Part shown: one piece after another, positions 52,032 to 61,367 of the stretch | Layout of the letters: each line of letters starts with the position of its first letter | Numbering within the stretch: position 1 is the first letter of the stretch | DNA from: Thiobacter sp. AK1 | Lineage (GTDB): Bacteria > Pseudomonadota > Gammaproteobacteria > Burkholderiales > Thiobacteraceae | Length of the DNA: 64,000 bases | Direction: 5' to 3' | Assembly (NCBI RefSeq): GCF_039822265.1 | Contig: NZ_JBAJEX010000006.1 | Span: 1-64,000, forward strand | Program-made: the position numbers and the translations under genes | Notes under the pieces: model-generated | Databases searched by the model: none | What the model was told of the DNA's origin: nothing | The model's input: the letters and a program-made list of their open reading frames with translations, nothing else

Positions 52032-53809
52032 TGCTGCAGCGCTCCGTACAGCCGGGCGTAGAGGCCATCGCGGCGGATGAGTTCCTCGTGGCAGCCCTCC
52101 TCGATGATTTGACCATTCTCGAACACCAGAGCGCGGTCGGCCTGTTTCACCGCGGACAGGCGATGGGCGATGATGAGCGTGGTACGCCCACGTAGGAAAT
52201 CGGCCAGCGCCGCATGTAGGCGCGCTTCGGTTTCGGCGTCCAGGGCCGAGGTCGCTTCGTCCAGGATCACCACCTGGGGATCGGACAGCACCAGCCGCGC
52301 GATGGCTAGCCGCTGGCGTTGGCCGCCCGACAGACGTACGCCCTGCCGGCCGACGAGGGTGTCCAGTCCTTTCGGCATGGCGCGCACGGTGTCGGCGAGC
52401 TGGGCGATTTCCAGCGCACGCCATAGCTGCGCGTCCGGCAGTTCGCGGCCGAGAGCGAGATTCATGCGTACCGTCTCGTTGAACAGTGCGGGATGCTGCA
52501 GCACCGTGCCCACGTGGGAGCGGACCACGTCCAAGCCGATCTCGGTCACCGGCACACCATCGAACTTCACCTCGCCGGACTGGGGCGTATAAAGGCCCAG
52601 GATCACCTGCACCAGGGTGGACTTGCCACCCCCGGAAGCGCCCACCAGTGCCACCTTCTCCCCGGGCGCGATGCGCAGGGAAACACCGTTGAGCACGGGG
52701 ATGTCGCCATAGCTGAAATACACCTGTTCCACCTCCACGCCCACGGTGTGCTTGCCCAGAAAGGGATTTTTTAGGTGTGGATAGACGGGTTCCTCCTTGA
52801 GGCGCAACAGCTTGTTCACCCGTGACAGCGCCGCCTTGGCACCGTAGTAGGCGTACTGGATGCCTAGCACCTCCTGCACCGGCCCCATCATGAACCAGAG
52901 ATAGCCGAACACCGCCATCATCTGGCCGATGGACAGGCCCGAATACAGCACCATCAGCATGGCCAGGGCGCGGAACACGTCGAAGCCGAACAGGAACACC
53001 AGAAAGGACAGCCGGCCCGCTGCATCCGACTTCCAAGAAAAGGCGGCGGTATGGGTGCGGATGCCCCGCGCGCGGTCGATTACCTGGGCGATGTAATGAC
53101 GTTCGCGGTTCATCGCCCGGATCTGATGGATGGCGTCCAAGGTTTCGGTGAGCGACTGCTGGAATACCTCGAACGCCCGGTTCTCTTTCTTCTTGAGCTC
53201 CTTCACCCGCTTGCCCAGCACCATCGTGAAATAGATCACCGCTGGGTTGAGCAAGAGGATGAACAGCGCCAGTTTCCAGTGCATCCACAGCAGCACCGCT
53301 GCCGTGCCCAGAATGGAAAGCACGGCCACCACGAACTTGGAGATGGAGGCGCCGATGAAGTTATCGACCGCGTCCAGATCCTTCACCAGATGGGACGCCA
53401 CGGTGCCGCTGCCCAGGGTTTCGTATTCCGAGAGCGCGATGCGCGACAGGCGTAGCAACAGTTGCTCCCGCAGGTGGTATACCACGTCCTTAGCGATGAG
53501 CACGAACTGGCGTGCCTGCCAGACGCTAAGCACCAGTGCGGTCAGGCGCAACAGGAGGGTGAGAACGAGTGCGGTGAGGATGTAGAACACCGGTCCGTGC
53601 CAGATTGTCGGCGTGACGCGGTCGATCAGGGCCAACATGGGACCGGGCTTGCCCAGCAGCACCTCGTCCACCATGAGGGGCATGAGAAGCGGAATGGGCA
53701 CGCTGGCGAGCGCCGCCAGGATGGCCACAGCGTGGGCGAGCGCAAGCCCGCGCCGGTGCTCGGCAAGGAGCGCCAGGATGGAAGACCAGGTGAAACCGCT
53801 ACCGAGCAT
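52028..53809 (-). CDS. ABC transporter (fused permease-ATPase, exporter type)
   Basis: A 593-residue type IV ABC half-transporter with six N-terminal membrane helices and a C-terminal ATPase: Walker A GASGGGKST, Q-loop, signature VRLSGGQRQRLAIARL, Walker B VVILDEATSALD and an H-loop IAHRLSAV. No peptidase or accessory domain. It likely exports a lipid, peptide or drug as a homodimer. It is 3 bp from the start of the next minus-strand gene (peptidyl-prolyl isomerase stop). Confidence 0.93.
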   Translation of the reverse strand: MLGSGFTWSSILALLAEHRRGLALAHAVAILAALASVPIPLLMPLMVDEVLLGKPGPMLALIDRVTPTIWHGPVFYILTALVLTLLLRLTALVLSVWQARQFVLIAKDVVYHLREQLLLRLSRIALSEYETLGSGTVASHLVKDLDAVDNFIGASISKFVVAVLSILGTAAVLLWMHWKLALFILLLNPAVIYFTMVLGKRVKELKKKENRAFEVFQQSLTETLDAIHQIRAMNRERHYIAQVIDRARGIRTHTAAFSWKSDAAGRLSFLVFLFGFDVFRALAMLMVLYSGLSIGQMMAVFGYLWFMMGPVQEVLGIQYAYYGAKAALSRVNKLLRLKEEPVYPHLKNPFLGKHTVGVEVEQVYFSYGDIPVLNGVSLRIAPGEKVALVGASGGGKSTLVQVILGLYTPQSGEVKFDGVPVTEIGLDVVRSHVGTVLQHPALFNETVRMNLALGRELPDAQLWRALEIAQLADTVRAMPKGLDTLVGRQGVRLSGGQRQRLAIARLVLSDPQVVILDEATSALDAETEARLHAALADFLRGRTTLIIAHRLSAVKQADRALVFENGQIIEEGCHEELIRRDGLYARLYGALQH

Positions 53810-53812
53810 GTT

Positions 53813-54379
53813 TCACTGCACCTGGCGCATATTCTCGATCACCACCGGCTGGCGCGGCACATCGCTTGCAAAGGGCCCGCCGGGGCCGGTAGGTCGCTTC
53901 GTGATGCGGTCCACGACCTCTTCTCCACGCACGACCCGGCCGAACACCGCGTAGCCCCAGCCGCGCAGGGTGGGCGCGGTATGGTTGAGAAAGTCGTTGT
54001 CTCGCACGTTGATGAAGAACTGCGCCGTCGCCGAGTGGGGCTCCATGGTGCGCGCCATGGCGATGGTGTAGCGCTCGTTGCGTAGGCCGTTGTCGGCCTC
54101 GTTGGAAATCGGCGCTTCGGTGGGCTTCTCACGAAACCGGGCGTCGAAACCGCCCCCCTGGATCATGAAGCCGTCGATGACCCTGTGGAAAATGGTCCCA
54201 TCGTAGTGGCCCCGCTTCACATAGCGCAGAAAGTTCTCGACTGTCTTCGGCGCCTTGTCTGGATAGAGTTCGAGGGCGATGGTGCCCAGAGTCGTCTTCA
54301 TTTCCACCACCGGGTTGGCGGCCCACGCGGCCGCGGAGAAAAGAAAGCCGAACAGGGCGATGAACGAGATCTGGCGCAT
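53813..54379 (-). CDS. Periplasmic cyclophilin-type peptidyl-prolyl isomerase
   Basis: A 188-residue cyclophilin (PpiA type) with signal peptide ([15 protein letters not shown]). Core motifs are [47 protein letters not shown] and [14 protein letters not shown]. It folds proline-containing proteins in the periplasm. AGGAGC precedes ATG 54379. A frame extends upstream but has no signal. It ends 3 bp before the ABC gene. Confidence 0.93.
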   Translation of the reverse strand: MRQISFIALFGFLFSAAAWAANPVVEMKTTLGTIALELYPDKAPKTVENFLRYVKRGHYDGTIFHRVIDGFMIQGGGFDARFREKPTEAPISNEADNGLRNERYTIAMARTMEPHSATAQFFINVRDNDFLNHTAPTLRGWGYAVFGRVVRGEEVVDRITKRPTGPGGPFASDVPRQPVVIENMRQVQ

Positions 54380-54633
54380 GACAAAGCTCCTATCGAGAAT
54401 GACCTTGGTCCGTGACACGTTTTCCAGGGTCACCGCGGAAGCACAGACCCTCACGCATGGCCACGAAATATCCTGAGTCACGGGATGAGCCCGCCGTGAT
54501 CCCCAGTGAGCGAGGCAAAAGCCCACATCCACCAGCCGGCGCTGGCTTGCGGACGGCGGACCCGGACTGGCGCTTGCGTGGGAATGAAAGCCCACCTGCA
54601 AGCGTGCCCGGTACGGGCAGGCGCCTGCCCGCG
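54380..54633. other. Intergenic stretch between the isomerase and the HxlR regulator
   Basis: About 254 bp on which no gene, tRNA or repeat was recognised. It should hold the promoter of the isomerase gene and the end of the HxlR transcript. Confidence 0.35.
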
Positions 54634-54957
54634 TCACGACCGCCCGCGCGCCCGCTCCAGCGCCTCGATCTGCTCCAGGATGGATACGAAGCGTTGTCCG
54701 AAGCCGGTGAGACGATATTCCACCCGCGGCGGGATTTCCGGGTAGCTCAACTTTTCCAGCACGCCATAGCGCACCAGTTTGCGCAGACGCTCGTTGAGCA
54801 CCTTGGTGCTGATGCCACCGATGGCCCGCTCGATGGCACCGGGACGGCAGACACCCCGGCGCACGCTGTCCAGCACAGCGAGCGACCATTTGCAGCCCAG
54901 CACTTCCTCCATCATGCGTGCCACGCCGGTGCCGGAAAAAAGTTTTTCCTGTTCCAT
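54634..54957 (-). CDS. HxlR family transcriptional regulator
   Basis: A 107-residue winged-helix protein (HxlR/YodB/QorR group). The motif [25 protein letters not shown] includes the conserved Cys used for redox or thiol sensing in some members, followed by [21 protein letters not shown] as the recognition region. It is divergent from a cytochrome P460 gene 120 bp away and probably controls it. Confidence 0.9.
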   Translation of the reverse strand: MEQEKLFSGTGVARMMEEVLGCKWSLAVLDSVRRGVCRPGAIERAIGGISTKVLNERLRKLVRYGVLEKLSYPEIPPRVEYRLTGFGQRFVSILEQIEALERARGRS

Positions 54958-55077
54958 GGCGAAGATGCACCGAAAAGTGACTGCCTTACTCCATGGTAAC
55001 CGCTTTTTTTTGCGCCGAGATGCTTCCTATGCTCGAAGTGCAGAACGGTCTGCAACCGGAACTCAAGGAGGTACATC

Positions 55078-55551
55078 ATGAGGAAGACGATCCTGTTTGC
55101 GATTGTACTGCTTAGCGCGTCGCCGGTGCGTGCGGCCGATCCCGTCCCCTATCCTGAGGGTTATCGGCACTGGCATCACGTCAAGAGCATGGTGATCGAA
55201 GCTGGGCATCCGCTTTACGACAGTTTTGGTGGCATCCATCACATCTATGCCAATGACAAGGCCCTGCAGGGCTACCGGAGCGGTCGCTTTGCCGATGGCG
55301 CGGTCATTGTGTTCGACCTGCTGGACGCGAAGAGTGAAAACCACGCCATCGTCGAAGGGGCGCGCAAGGTCATCGGCGTGATGCGACGCGACGCCAAACG
55401 CTATGCCGCCACCGGTGGCTGGGGCTTCGAAGCTTTCGGGGGCGATAGCCGTGAGCGTGTCGTGGGTGCTCAGGCCGATACCGCCTGTTTCCAGTGCCAC
55501 GCGGGTCAGAGGGAACGTGCCTACCTGTTCAGCCAGTTGCGGGATCGGTGA
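55078..55551 (+). CDS. Cytochrome P460 family protein
   Basis: A 157-residue secreted heme protein. The signal peptide (residues 1-20) precedes a P460-type fold with YPEGYRHWHHVKSMVIEAGHP and TGGWGFEAFGGDS, and one c-type heme site CFQCH (Cys137, Cys140, His141) near the C-terminus. Family members oxidise hydroxylamine or detoxify NO with an unusual cross-linked heme; the cross-link Lys cannot be assigned here (Lys97 and Lys107 are candidates). AAGGAGGTACATC is a very strong ribosome binding site. It is the divergent partner of the HxlR gene. Confidence 0.88.
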   Translation: MRKTILFAIVLLSASPVRAADPVPYPEGYRHWHHVKSMVIEAGHPLYDSFGGIHHIYANDKALQGYRSGRFADGAVIVFDLLDAKSENHAIVEGARKVIGVMRRDAKRYAATGGWGFEAFGGDSRERVVGAQADTACFQCHAGQRERAYLFSQLRDR

Positions 55552-55666
55552 GCCGCCGGGCATCCGGCCATGTTGCGCGGGCGTTCCGTTCCCATTGCTA
55601 GTGCGTAAGCTGCGCGCAGCGTGTCACCGAGATGCAGCATCTGTTGGGCATCATGGGCACTCCCCT

Positions 55667-55945
55667 GTGGTGACGGGCCTTTGGCTATGGGCATGCTTGT
55701 TGCCCGGGGTTCTCGTCCTGTCAGGAATCCCGGAGCTGCCCATGGCAGAGCTGCCATTCGATGCCCTGGATAGGTGCGTATGCGAGGTGCCCGTCAACTC
55801 TTTGGCCGATCAACTGGAACGGCTCGAGGCGCTCGTTGGCCGCAAAGTGTGCCTGCCTTTTGCGGGGGACTGCGAGCAGAGCCCGCAAGCGCTCACATCC
55901 TTCGTGTTTTTCCCCGCTGTCCTGGATCGTTGCGATTGGCCCTAA
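55667..55945 (+). CDS. Possible small secreted protein, not recognised
   Basis: An open frame of 92 codons from GTG 55667, with a hydrophobic start (VVTGLWLWACLLPGVLVLSG) and a tail holding five cysteines (RCVCEVPV, KVCLPFAGDC, RCDWP). An ATG at 55742 would give 67 residues without the hydrophobic part. Codon use is moderately coding-like. No family is recognised and there is no clear ribosome binding site. Confidence 0.3.
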   Translation: MVTGLWLWACLLPGVLVLSGIPELPMAELPFDALDRCVCEVPVNSLADQLERLEALVGRKVCLPFAGDCEQSPQALTSFVFFPAVLDRCDWP

Positions 55946-56249
55946 GGTTCCTTAGTCTGAGGCAGATAGGCGTGTTGGGAAAAGCCAGGCGCGGCAGGAC
56001 GCGGGATGCATGCCGCGACGGCCTCATAACGGCGGGACCCTTCCCCGTTGGAAAACTTTTTGCAAATAAAGCTTGCATCCCACCGCCGCTGCCCCCATAC
56101 TGCCGCCAGCGAGATGTTCAAGCAGTGTGTTGGCCCGTTGCGCTGTGCCTCATTTTTGTATCCGGTACTCCAGTTCGTCAGCTGTTCCGTCTTGATTCTC
56201 GTCAACCGGGCACCCGCCCATTTTCAATTCGCTATAGGAAAATCTAGAC
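55946..56249. other. csp upstream region with long leader
   Basis: About 300 bp without a supported gene. It contains the csp promoter at 56073-56101 and a long untranslated leader. Confidence 0.5.
56073..56101 (+). promoter_or_regulatory. Promoter of the cold-shock gene
   Basis: TTGCAT (56073-56078) and CATACT (56096-56101) are 17 bp apart. Transcription near 56108 would leave a leader of about 140 nt before the ATG, like the regulatory 5' leader of cspA genes. Confidence 0.5.
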
Positions 56250-56453
56250 ATGGCAACTGGTACTGTGAAATGGTTCAACGACGCTAAAGGTTTCGGTTTC
56301 ATCACCCCGGACGGTGGTGGCGACGATCTGTTCGCCCACTTCTCCGCCATCCAGGGCAGCGGCTTCAAGACCTTGTCCGAAAATCAGAAGGTCACCTTTG
56401 ACGTGACCGAAGGCCCGAAGGGCAAACAGGCGTCCAACATCCGTCCCCTCTGA
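56250..56453 (+). CDS. cspA: CspA-family cold-shock protein
   Basis: A 67-residue single cold-shock domain. RNP1 is KGFGFITPD and RNP2 is DLFAHFSAI, with [12 protein letters not shown] at the start. It melts RNA secondary structure. It is followed by an intrinsic terminator and by an infA gene. A weak ribosome binding site (AGGAAAA) and long leader suggest post-transcriptional cold control. Confidence 0.96.
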   Translation: MATGTVKWFNDAKGFGFITPDGGGDDLFAHFSAIQGSGFKTLSENQKVTFDVTEGPKGKQASNIRPL

Positions 56454-56472
56454 GCGGCGGCTGACTGACCGA

Positions 56473-56500
56473 GAAAAAGCCCGGTTCACCGGGCTTTTTC
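56473..56500 (+). terminator. Rho-independent terminator of csp
   Basis: A perfect 12-bp stem (56473-56484 with 56489-56500, loop TTCA) is followed by GTTTTTG. Its position 20 bp after the csp stop makes it a clear terminator. Confidence 0.93.
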
Positions 56501-56551
56501 GTTTTTGTGCGACAAGTCGCCCGGCGCAGGATTTTCGGGCAGGAGCAGAAC

Positions 56552-56821
56552 ATGGCAAAAGAGGAATTGATCGAACTGGAGGGCAGCGTCACCGAGGTGC
56601 TGCCGGATACCCGCTTCCGCGTGCTGTTGGAAAACGGCGTCGAAGTGGTGGCCTACGCCTCGGGCAAGATGCGCAAGTTCCGCATCCGCATCCTCGAAGG
56701 AGACAAAGTCACCGTGGAGATGTCGCCTTATGACCTCACCAAGGCGCGCATCAGCTTCCGCCACAAGGATGAGCGGCCAGCCGCGGTGGCCAGTCGCGCC
56801 CCTGCCTACCGGCGGCGCTGA
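56552..56821 (+). CDS. infA: Translation initiation factor IF-1 (extended)
   Basis: An 89-residue IF-1 (OB fold) with [19 protein letters not shown], a central region ending [19 protein letters not shown], and a [16 protein letters not shown] core. The last ~17 residues ([13 protein letters not shown]) extend past the usual 72. AGGAGCAGAAC precedes the ATG. Betaproteobacteria often carry two infA genes; this one pairs with csp rather than ribosomal proteins. Confidence 0.95.
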   Translation: MAKEELIELEGSVTEVLPDTRFRVLLENGVEVVAYASGKMRKFRIRILEGDKVTVEMSPYDLTKARISFRHKDERPAAVASRAPAYRRR

Positions 56822-56857
56822 TGATCGAGCATCACGGAAGTGCGCCACATCTTTGCC

Positions 56858-56931
56858 TCGCCCCCGCGAACGCGGGGGATCCAGGAACATGACCATGCGC
56901 TATTGCGCATTCCCGCTTTCGCGGCAATGAC
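56858..56931. repeat. REP-like palindromic repeat, related to the MITE core
   Basis: CCCCCGCG-AA-CGCGGGGG (56861-56878) and the imperfect TTCCCGCTTTCGCGGCAA region (56910-56927) flank CCAGGAACATG, as in the core of the 151-bp elements at 21425 and 58572. It looks like a divergent, incomplete relative without the outer TA-flanked repeats. Confidence 0.6.
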
Positions 56932-57056
56932 GGTCCAATGCGCGGCCTGTCACCCACTTTCGTCGGTTGCAACAGGAAGCATGCGTGGCCGTCCACGACT
57001 TGGCCCGCACATGGGGCGATCCGCGGTAGAATGGCACCCCTTGCGTCGTGCCAGCC

Positions 57057-58394
57057 ATGAGTCGCGTCATCGACCTCACCCGCGAGTCGTTACACCACAT
57101 CGTGATCGTCGGTGGCGGCGCGGGTGGGCTTGAGCTTGCCACGCGCCTGGGCGACACCCTGGGCCGGCGCGGCAAGGCCGCCATCACCTTGATCGACCAG
57201 GCGCGCACCCATCTGTGGAAGCCGCTGCTCCATGAGGTGGCGGCGGGCAGTCTCAACTCCCACGACGACGAGCTGGAATACCTGGCCCAGGCCAAGTGGC
57301 ACCACTTCCGCTTCCGGCTCGGGCGCATGGAGGGGCTCGATCGCGCAAAACGGGAAATCTATGTCGCGCCTACCCATGACGACGCGGGCAATGAAATCGT
57401 GCCGCGCCGTACCTTCCGTTACGACACCTTGGTGATCGCGGTGGGCAGCGTCACGCATACCTTCGGTACGCCTGGCGCGCGCGAGCATTGCCGGATGCTG
57501 GATACCACCGAGCAGGCGGCGCGGTTCCATAAGCATCTCATCAACACCTGCCTGCGCGCGCACACCCAGCCTGGCCCCATCGAACCGGGGCAGCTCACGG
57601 TGGCCATCATCGGCGGCGGCGCCACCGGTGTGGAGCTTGCCGCGGAGCTACACGAAACCACGCGTGAGCTGTATGCCTACGGGCTGGACAAGATCGAGCC
57701 CGAGAAAAACGTGCGCATTGTCATCATCGAGGCGGCGCACCGTATTCTGCCGGGGCTGCCGGAGCGGCTGTCCGCTGCCGCCGACAAGGAGCTGCGCGAG
57801 CTCAAGATCCACATCTTCACGGGCGAACGTGTGGTGGAGGTCAGTGCGGAAGGGGTGCGCACCGCCAGCGGTTTGTTCATTCCCGCACGCACCGTGGTGT
57901 GGGCGGCGGGCATCAAGGCACCGGACTTCCTCGCCAATCTGGATGGGCTGGAGGTCAATCATCTCCACCAGCTCAAGGTACTGCCCACGCTGCAAACCAC
58001 GCGCGACCCCAACATCTTTGCCATGGGCGATTGCGCGTCCTGCCCCCAGCCCGGCTCCAATCAGCCGGTGCCGCCCCGTGCCCAGGCGGCGCACCAGCAG
58101 GCCATGTTGCTGGCCAAATCCCTGTCCCGGCGTCTGCAGGGCAAGCCCCTGCCCGAATATGTCTATCGCGACTATGGTTCCCTGGTGGCGCTGGGTCGCT
58201 ATACCACGGTGGGCAACCTCATGGGTGGGCTCGCCCGTGGCGGCTTGATGATCGAAGGCATGATCGCGCGCTTCGTCTACTGGTCGCTGTACAAGAAGCA
58301 TCAGATCGCCCTACACGGGGCGTTCCGGGTGGTGCTGTCCACGCTCGCCACTTTTATCAACGCTCCCAACAAGCCGCGGGTGAAGCTGCATTAG
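57057..58394 (+). CDS. Type II NADH dehydrogenase-like flavoprotein
   Basis: A 445-residue FAD/NAD(P) oxidoreductase of the NDH-2 type, which passes electrons from NADH to quinone without pumping protons. The FAD site is IVIVGGGAGGLELATRLGD near residue 15, the NAD site is VAIIGGGATGVELAAEL, and the second FAD motif is IFAMGDCAS. The C-terminal region has hydrophobic helices for membrane binding (FVYWSLYKKHQIAL). ATG 57057 is chosen; a GTG three codons upstream is possible. A TAGAATGGCAC -10 candidate lies at 57027-57037. Confidence 0.9.
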   Translation: MSRVIDLTRESLHHIVIVGGGAGGLELATRLGDTLGRRGKAAITLIDQARTHLWKPLLHEVAAGSLNSHDDELEYLAQAKWHHFRFRLGRMEGLDRAKREIYVAPTHDDAGNEIVPRRTFRYDTLVIAVGSVTHTFGTPGAREHCRMLDTTEQAARFHKHLINTCLRAHTQPGPIEPGQLTVAIIGGGATGVELAAELHETTRELYAYGLDKIEPEKNVRIVIIEAAHRILPGLPERLSAAADKELRELKIHIFTGERVVEVSAEGVRTASGLFIPARTVVWAAGIKAPDFLANLDGLEVNHLHQLKVLPTLQTTRDPNIFAMGDCASCPQPGSNQPVPPRAQAAHQQAMLLAKSLSRRLQGKPLPEYVYRDYGSLVALGRYTTVGNLMGGLARGGLMIEGMIARFVYWSLYKKHQIALHGAFRVVLSTLATFINAPNKPRVKLH

Positions 58395-58571
58395 GCCCCG
58401 AATGTGGCGTGAGGCCGCCATGCTCGGGGTTCATCGCTGTGGCAACGCCACGACGGCTGGCTTGCCTGCGATCCTGAGAGGGATCGCACCTTTGATGGGG
58501 CTTGCCGGCGCCAGCGCGATGGCCATGCGCCGCGCTGGGCAGGCGCAGACCCGATCAGGCACACGCGCTCT
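58395..58571. other. Intergenic stretch before MITE copy 2
   Basis: About 175 bp between the flavoprotein stop and the MITE. No gene or regulatory site was recognised. Confidence 0.35.
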
Positions 58572-58722
58572 TATTGAGCATTACGTAAGTCGGTGACACC
58601 TTTGTGTCGTCCCCGCGCAAGTGGGGAGCCAGGAACATGGCGAGGAATACCCTGGATTCCCGCTTTCGCGGGAATGACGTTTGACTTACGCAGCCTGTCA
58701 ACTACTCACGTAACGCTCAATA
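58572..58722 (-). mobile_element. MITE copy 2 (151 bp, inverted relative to copy 1)
   Basis: Read on the minus strand this matches 21425-21575 over its full length with about seven differences. It begins TATTGAGCATTACGTAAGT on the plus strand and ends ACGTAACGCTCAATA, flanked by TA at both ends. It ends 14 bp from the stop of the diguanylate cyclase gene. Confidence 0.8.
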
Positions 58723-58736
58723 AAAGAGTACCGGGG

Positions 58737-61367
58737 CTAGCTGCGCTGGGCGGCCTGGCGGGCGAGCAGCATGTCGCACACCCCGGCCGGCATGGGATCG
58801 CCGAATAACTGGCCCTGCATCTGGCGCACGCCCAGTTGCATGAGGTAGCGCGCATCCTCTGCATTCTCCACCCCTTCCACGACGGTTTCCAGGCGCAGCG
58901 CCTGGGCCATTTGCACGATGGCTTGGACGATGCGTTGACCGTCTTCGGTGTGCAGGCGTGTGGTGAAGGAGGCGTCCACCTTGAGGCGGCGCACCGGCAT
59001 CTGGTGCAGCTGGGCCAGGCCTGAATAGCCGGTGCCGAAATCGTCGATGGCCAGCTCGAAGCCGCTGTCGGCGAGTTCCTGCAGCCGGCGCGATTCGTAG
59101 GAGACGTCGAGCAGCGCGACGCTCTCCGTGATTTCGAGAATGATGTCCGTAGGAGACAGTCCCTGGTCGGCAATCATGCCGGTGAGGCGTTCCACGAAAT
59201 TGGGCGCGAAAAGCTGGGCGCGTGAGAGGTTGACCGCGACTTTGACTTCATGGCCTGCCTGGCGCCAGACGCGCAAGCGATCCAGGGCATGTTCGAACAC
59301 CTGCTCACCCAGTTCATGGATGAGGCCGAGATGTTCGGCCATGGGGATGAACACATCCGGCGGCACCCAGCCGTCGTGGTCGTCGTGCCAGCGGGCGAGT
59401 GCCTCGAGGGAGAGAATGCGACCAGTGGATGCGTCCACCACGGGTTGGTAGAAGATTTGCAGTTGGCGTTCCTGGATGGCCTGCGCCAGCCGTGTCTGCA
59501 GCAGCACGTTTTCCCGATCGAGCACCGTGCCCTGGATTTCGCGGAAGAACTGCACGTTGTTGCGGCCCATGTTCTTGGCGTGGAACATGGTGTGGTCGGC
59601 GAGACTGGTGAGGGTTTCGGCGTCTTCCGCGTCATCGGGATAAACCGCGAAACCGACGGAGAGGGTGAGGCGGGTCTGGATGCCTTCGATGTCGATGGGC
59701 TGGCGCGCGGCCTCGCACAGCCGGCGTGCCACCTGGCGAAAATCTTCCTCGTCGCTGGAGTCTCCCAGCAGGACCACGAATTCGTCGCCTCCCCAGCGGG
59801 ACAGCACGTCGGATTCACGCAACACTGCCGCTAAGCGCCGGCTCAGGGTGAGCAGAACGGTGTCGCCGGCCTTATGGCCCAGGGTGTCGTTGATGTGCTT
59901 GAAATGGTCCAGGTCGATGAACCCCAAGGCGAGCTTGCTGCCATTGCGGCTGGCGCGTGCGATACCCTGCTGCAGATGTTCCTCGAACAGGATGCGGTTG
60001 GGCAGCTGGGTGAGGGCATCGTGCAGGGCGAGCTGGCGGATGCGCCGTTCCTGCAGATACATGGCAGTGACGTCGCGCAGGATGCCGCGCAGACTAACGA
60101 CCCTGCCCTCCGGCCCGGGCACTGCGAGCAGACGGCATTCCACCCAGAGTTGCTCGCTGCCGGGACGCAGCATGCGGAAGCGCAAGGTGGCGAGCTTCTT
60201 TTCGCCGCTCACTAGGGCGTCGAGCGTGGCGAGCACCTGCTGGTGATCGTCGGCCTGGATGTATTGCAAAAGCGACCCCAGCGAGTGTTCTGCCGCGCCC
60301 ATGGGGCCACACAGGCGGTGCCAGGCGGCGCTCGCGGCCTGCAGGTTGCCAGCCGGGTCCAGGTCGATGATGGCCTCGTCCAACAGGTTCAGGGTGTCTA
60401 CCATGATCTTGCGCCGCGCTTCTTCCTCGCGCAGATCGGTGACGTCGCGCAGCAGGGCGACGATGTGGGGTGTATCGCCCTCCTCGCCCGGCAGGCGCTG
60501 CATGCGGCCCAGGAATAGACGCGGCCCCGCCGCCGTGTGCAAGGTAAACTCGGCATGGCGGTTTACTCCTCGCAGCACGTCGCGTGCCACCGCCACCAAG
60601 GCGCTGGCCATCTCCTCTGGCAGCACATCGCTGAGCAAGCCGCCGGTGGGCCGGGCCGGCAGCAGGGCGCGCACCAGAGGATTCTCGGTCCAGATCTGGT
60701 GCACCGTCTGGGCGCCGTCGTATTCCACCACCACGTCCTCGGTCACGCCCACCAACGCCTTCAGGCGCGCCTCGCTGGCCTTGAGGGCGCTCTCCGTCTG
60801 GCGCCGCACCAGGGCCAGGGACAGCTCGTTGGCCACCGTGCACAACACTTCCACATCGGTGGCTTCCCAGTGGCGTTCCGGCGCCACGGCAAACAGGCCG
60901 AGAAAACCGATCATCTCGCCCTTCACCAACAGGGGAATGCACAGCACGCTGCCGATGCCGGCGGGGGAAAACAGCGCCCGTTCTTCCTCGGCGAATTCGG
61001 CCGCCGTGGCGGAGAACACCATGCCCACGCGCAAGCGGTCGCTCAAGTTGGGCACCCGGTCGTAGAACAGCACGCGGAAACCGCCGAAGTTGGCGAGCCA
61101 GCTCGTCTCGGCCGCCGACCAGGTGGCCGCCAGGCGCGCGGCAGGACTGCCGTCCGGCGCGGAGGTGTCCAGGAACAGGCAGCAGTGGGAGGCCTCGGTG
61201 GTCTCCACCAGCAGGCGCAACACTTCTACCCAGGTTTGTTCGTCGCCGCTTTCGAGAAGCAGCAGGGCGATCTTGGAGAGCGTATCCAGATGCCGGCGCA
61301 GGGCCGCAAGCTCCCGGGTCGGTGTGAGCGCGGTACGCAGGCTGCGCGGGCGCTCAGGTATAGCCAT
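58737..61367 (-). CDS. GAF-PAS-PAS-GGDEF-EAL protein (c-di-GMP turnover)
   Basis: An 876-residue signalling protein. A GAF domain occupies about 25-190, two PAS domains about 195-310 and 325-440, a GGDEF domain about 440-610 (WGGDEFVVLLGD at 525-536) and an EAL domain 625-876 (EALARW at 655). The inhibitory I-site RESD (517-520) sits five residues before GGDEF. EAL catalytic residues are intact (NLSRAQLF, LEITES, IDDFGTGYSGL, KVDASF, VVEGVEN). Both activities may be present. The ATG at 61367 lies 14 bp inside rsmA. Confidence 0.93.
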   Translation of the reverse strand: MAIPERPRSLRTALTPTRELAALRRHLDTLSKIALLLLESGDEQTWVEVLRLLVETTEASHCCLFLDTSAPDGSPAARLAATWSAAETSWLANFGGFRVLFYDRVPNLSDRLRVGMVFSATAAEFAEEERALFSPAGIGSVLCIPLLVKGEMIGFLGLFAVAPERHWEATDVEVLCTVANELSLALVRRQTESALKASEARLKALVGVTEDVVVEYDGAQTVHQIWTENPLVRALLPARPTGGLLSDVLPEEMASALVAVARDVLRGVNRHAEFTLHTAAGPRLFLGRMQRLPGEEGDTPHIVALLRDVTDLREEEARRKIMVDTLNLLDEAIIDLDPAGNLQAASAAWHRLCGPMGAAEHSLGSLLQYIQADDHQQVLATLDALVSGEKKLATLRFRMLRPGSEQLWVECRLLAVPGPEGRVVSLRGILRDVTAMYLQERRIRQLALHDALTQLPNRILFEEHLQQGIARASRNGSKLALGFIDLDHFKHINDTLGHKAGDTVLLTLSRRLAAVLRESDVLSRWGGDEFVVLLGDSSDEEDFRQVARRLCEAARQPIDIEGIQTRLTLSVGFAVYPDDAEDAETLTSLADHTMFHAKNMGRNNVQFFREIQGTVLDRENVLLQTRLAQAIQERQLQIFYQPVVDASTGRILSLEALARWHDDHDGWVPPDVFIPMAEHLGLIHELGEQVFEHALDRLRVWRQAGHEVKVAVNLSRAQLFAPNFVERLTGMIADQGLSPTDIILEITESVALLDVSYESRRLQELADSGFELAIDDFGTGYSGLAQLHQMPVRRLKVDASFTTRLHTEDGQRIVQAIVQMAQALRLETVVEGVENAEDARYLMQLGVRQMQGQLFGDPMPAGVCDMLLARQAAQRS

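Noticed and set aside
51387..53288. An upstream extension of the NnrU-like gene to 633 codons
   Set aside because: The extra ~420 codons overlap the ABC transporter in another frame; the family is about 210 residues long.
55942..56205. An 87-codon minus-strand frame in the csp upstream region
   Set aside because: It covers the csp promoter, has mixed composition and no recognisable family.
58593..58808. A small frame with WIPAFAGMT-like residues over MITE copy 2
   Set aside because: This peptide is the translation of the CCCGCTTTCGCGGG repeat, known from REP sequences, not a gene.
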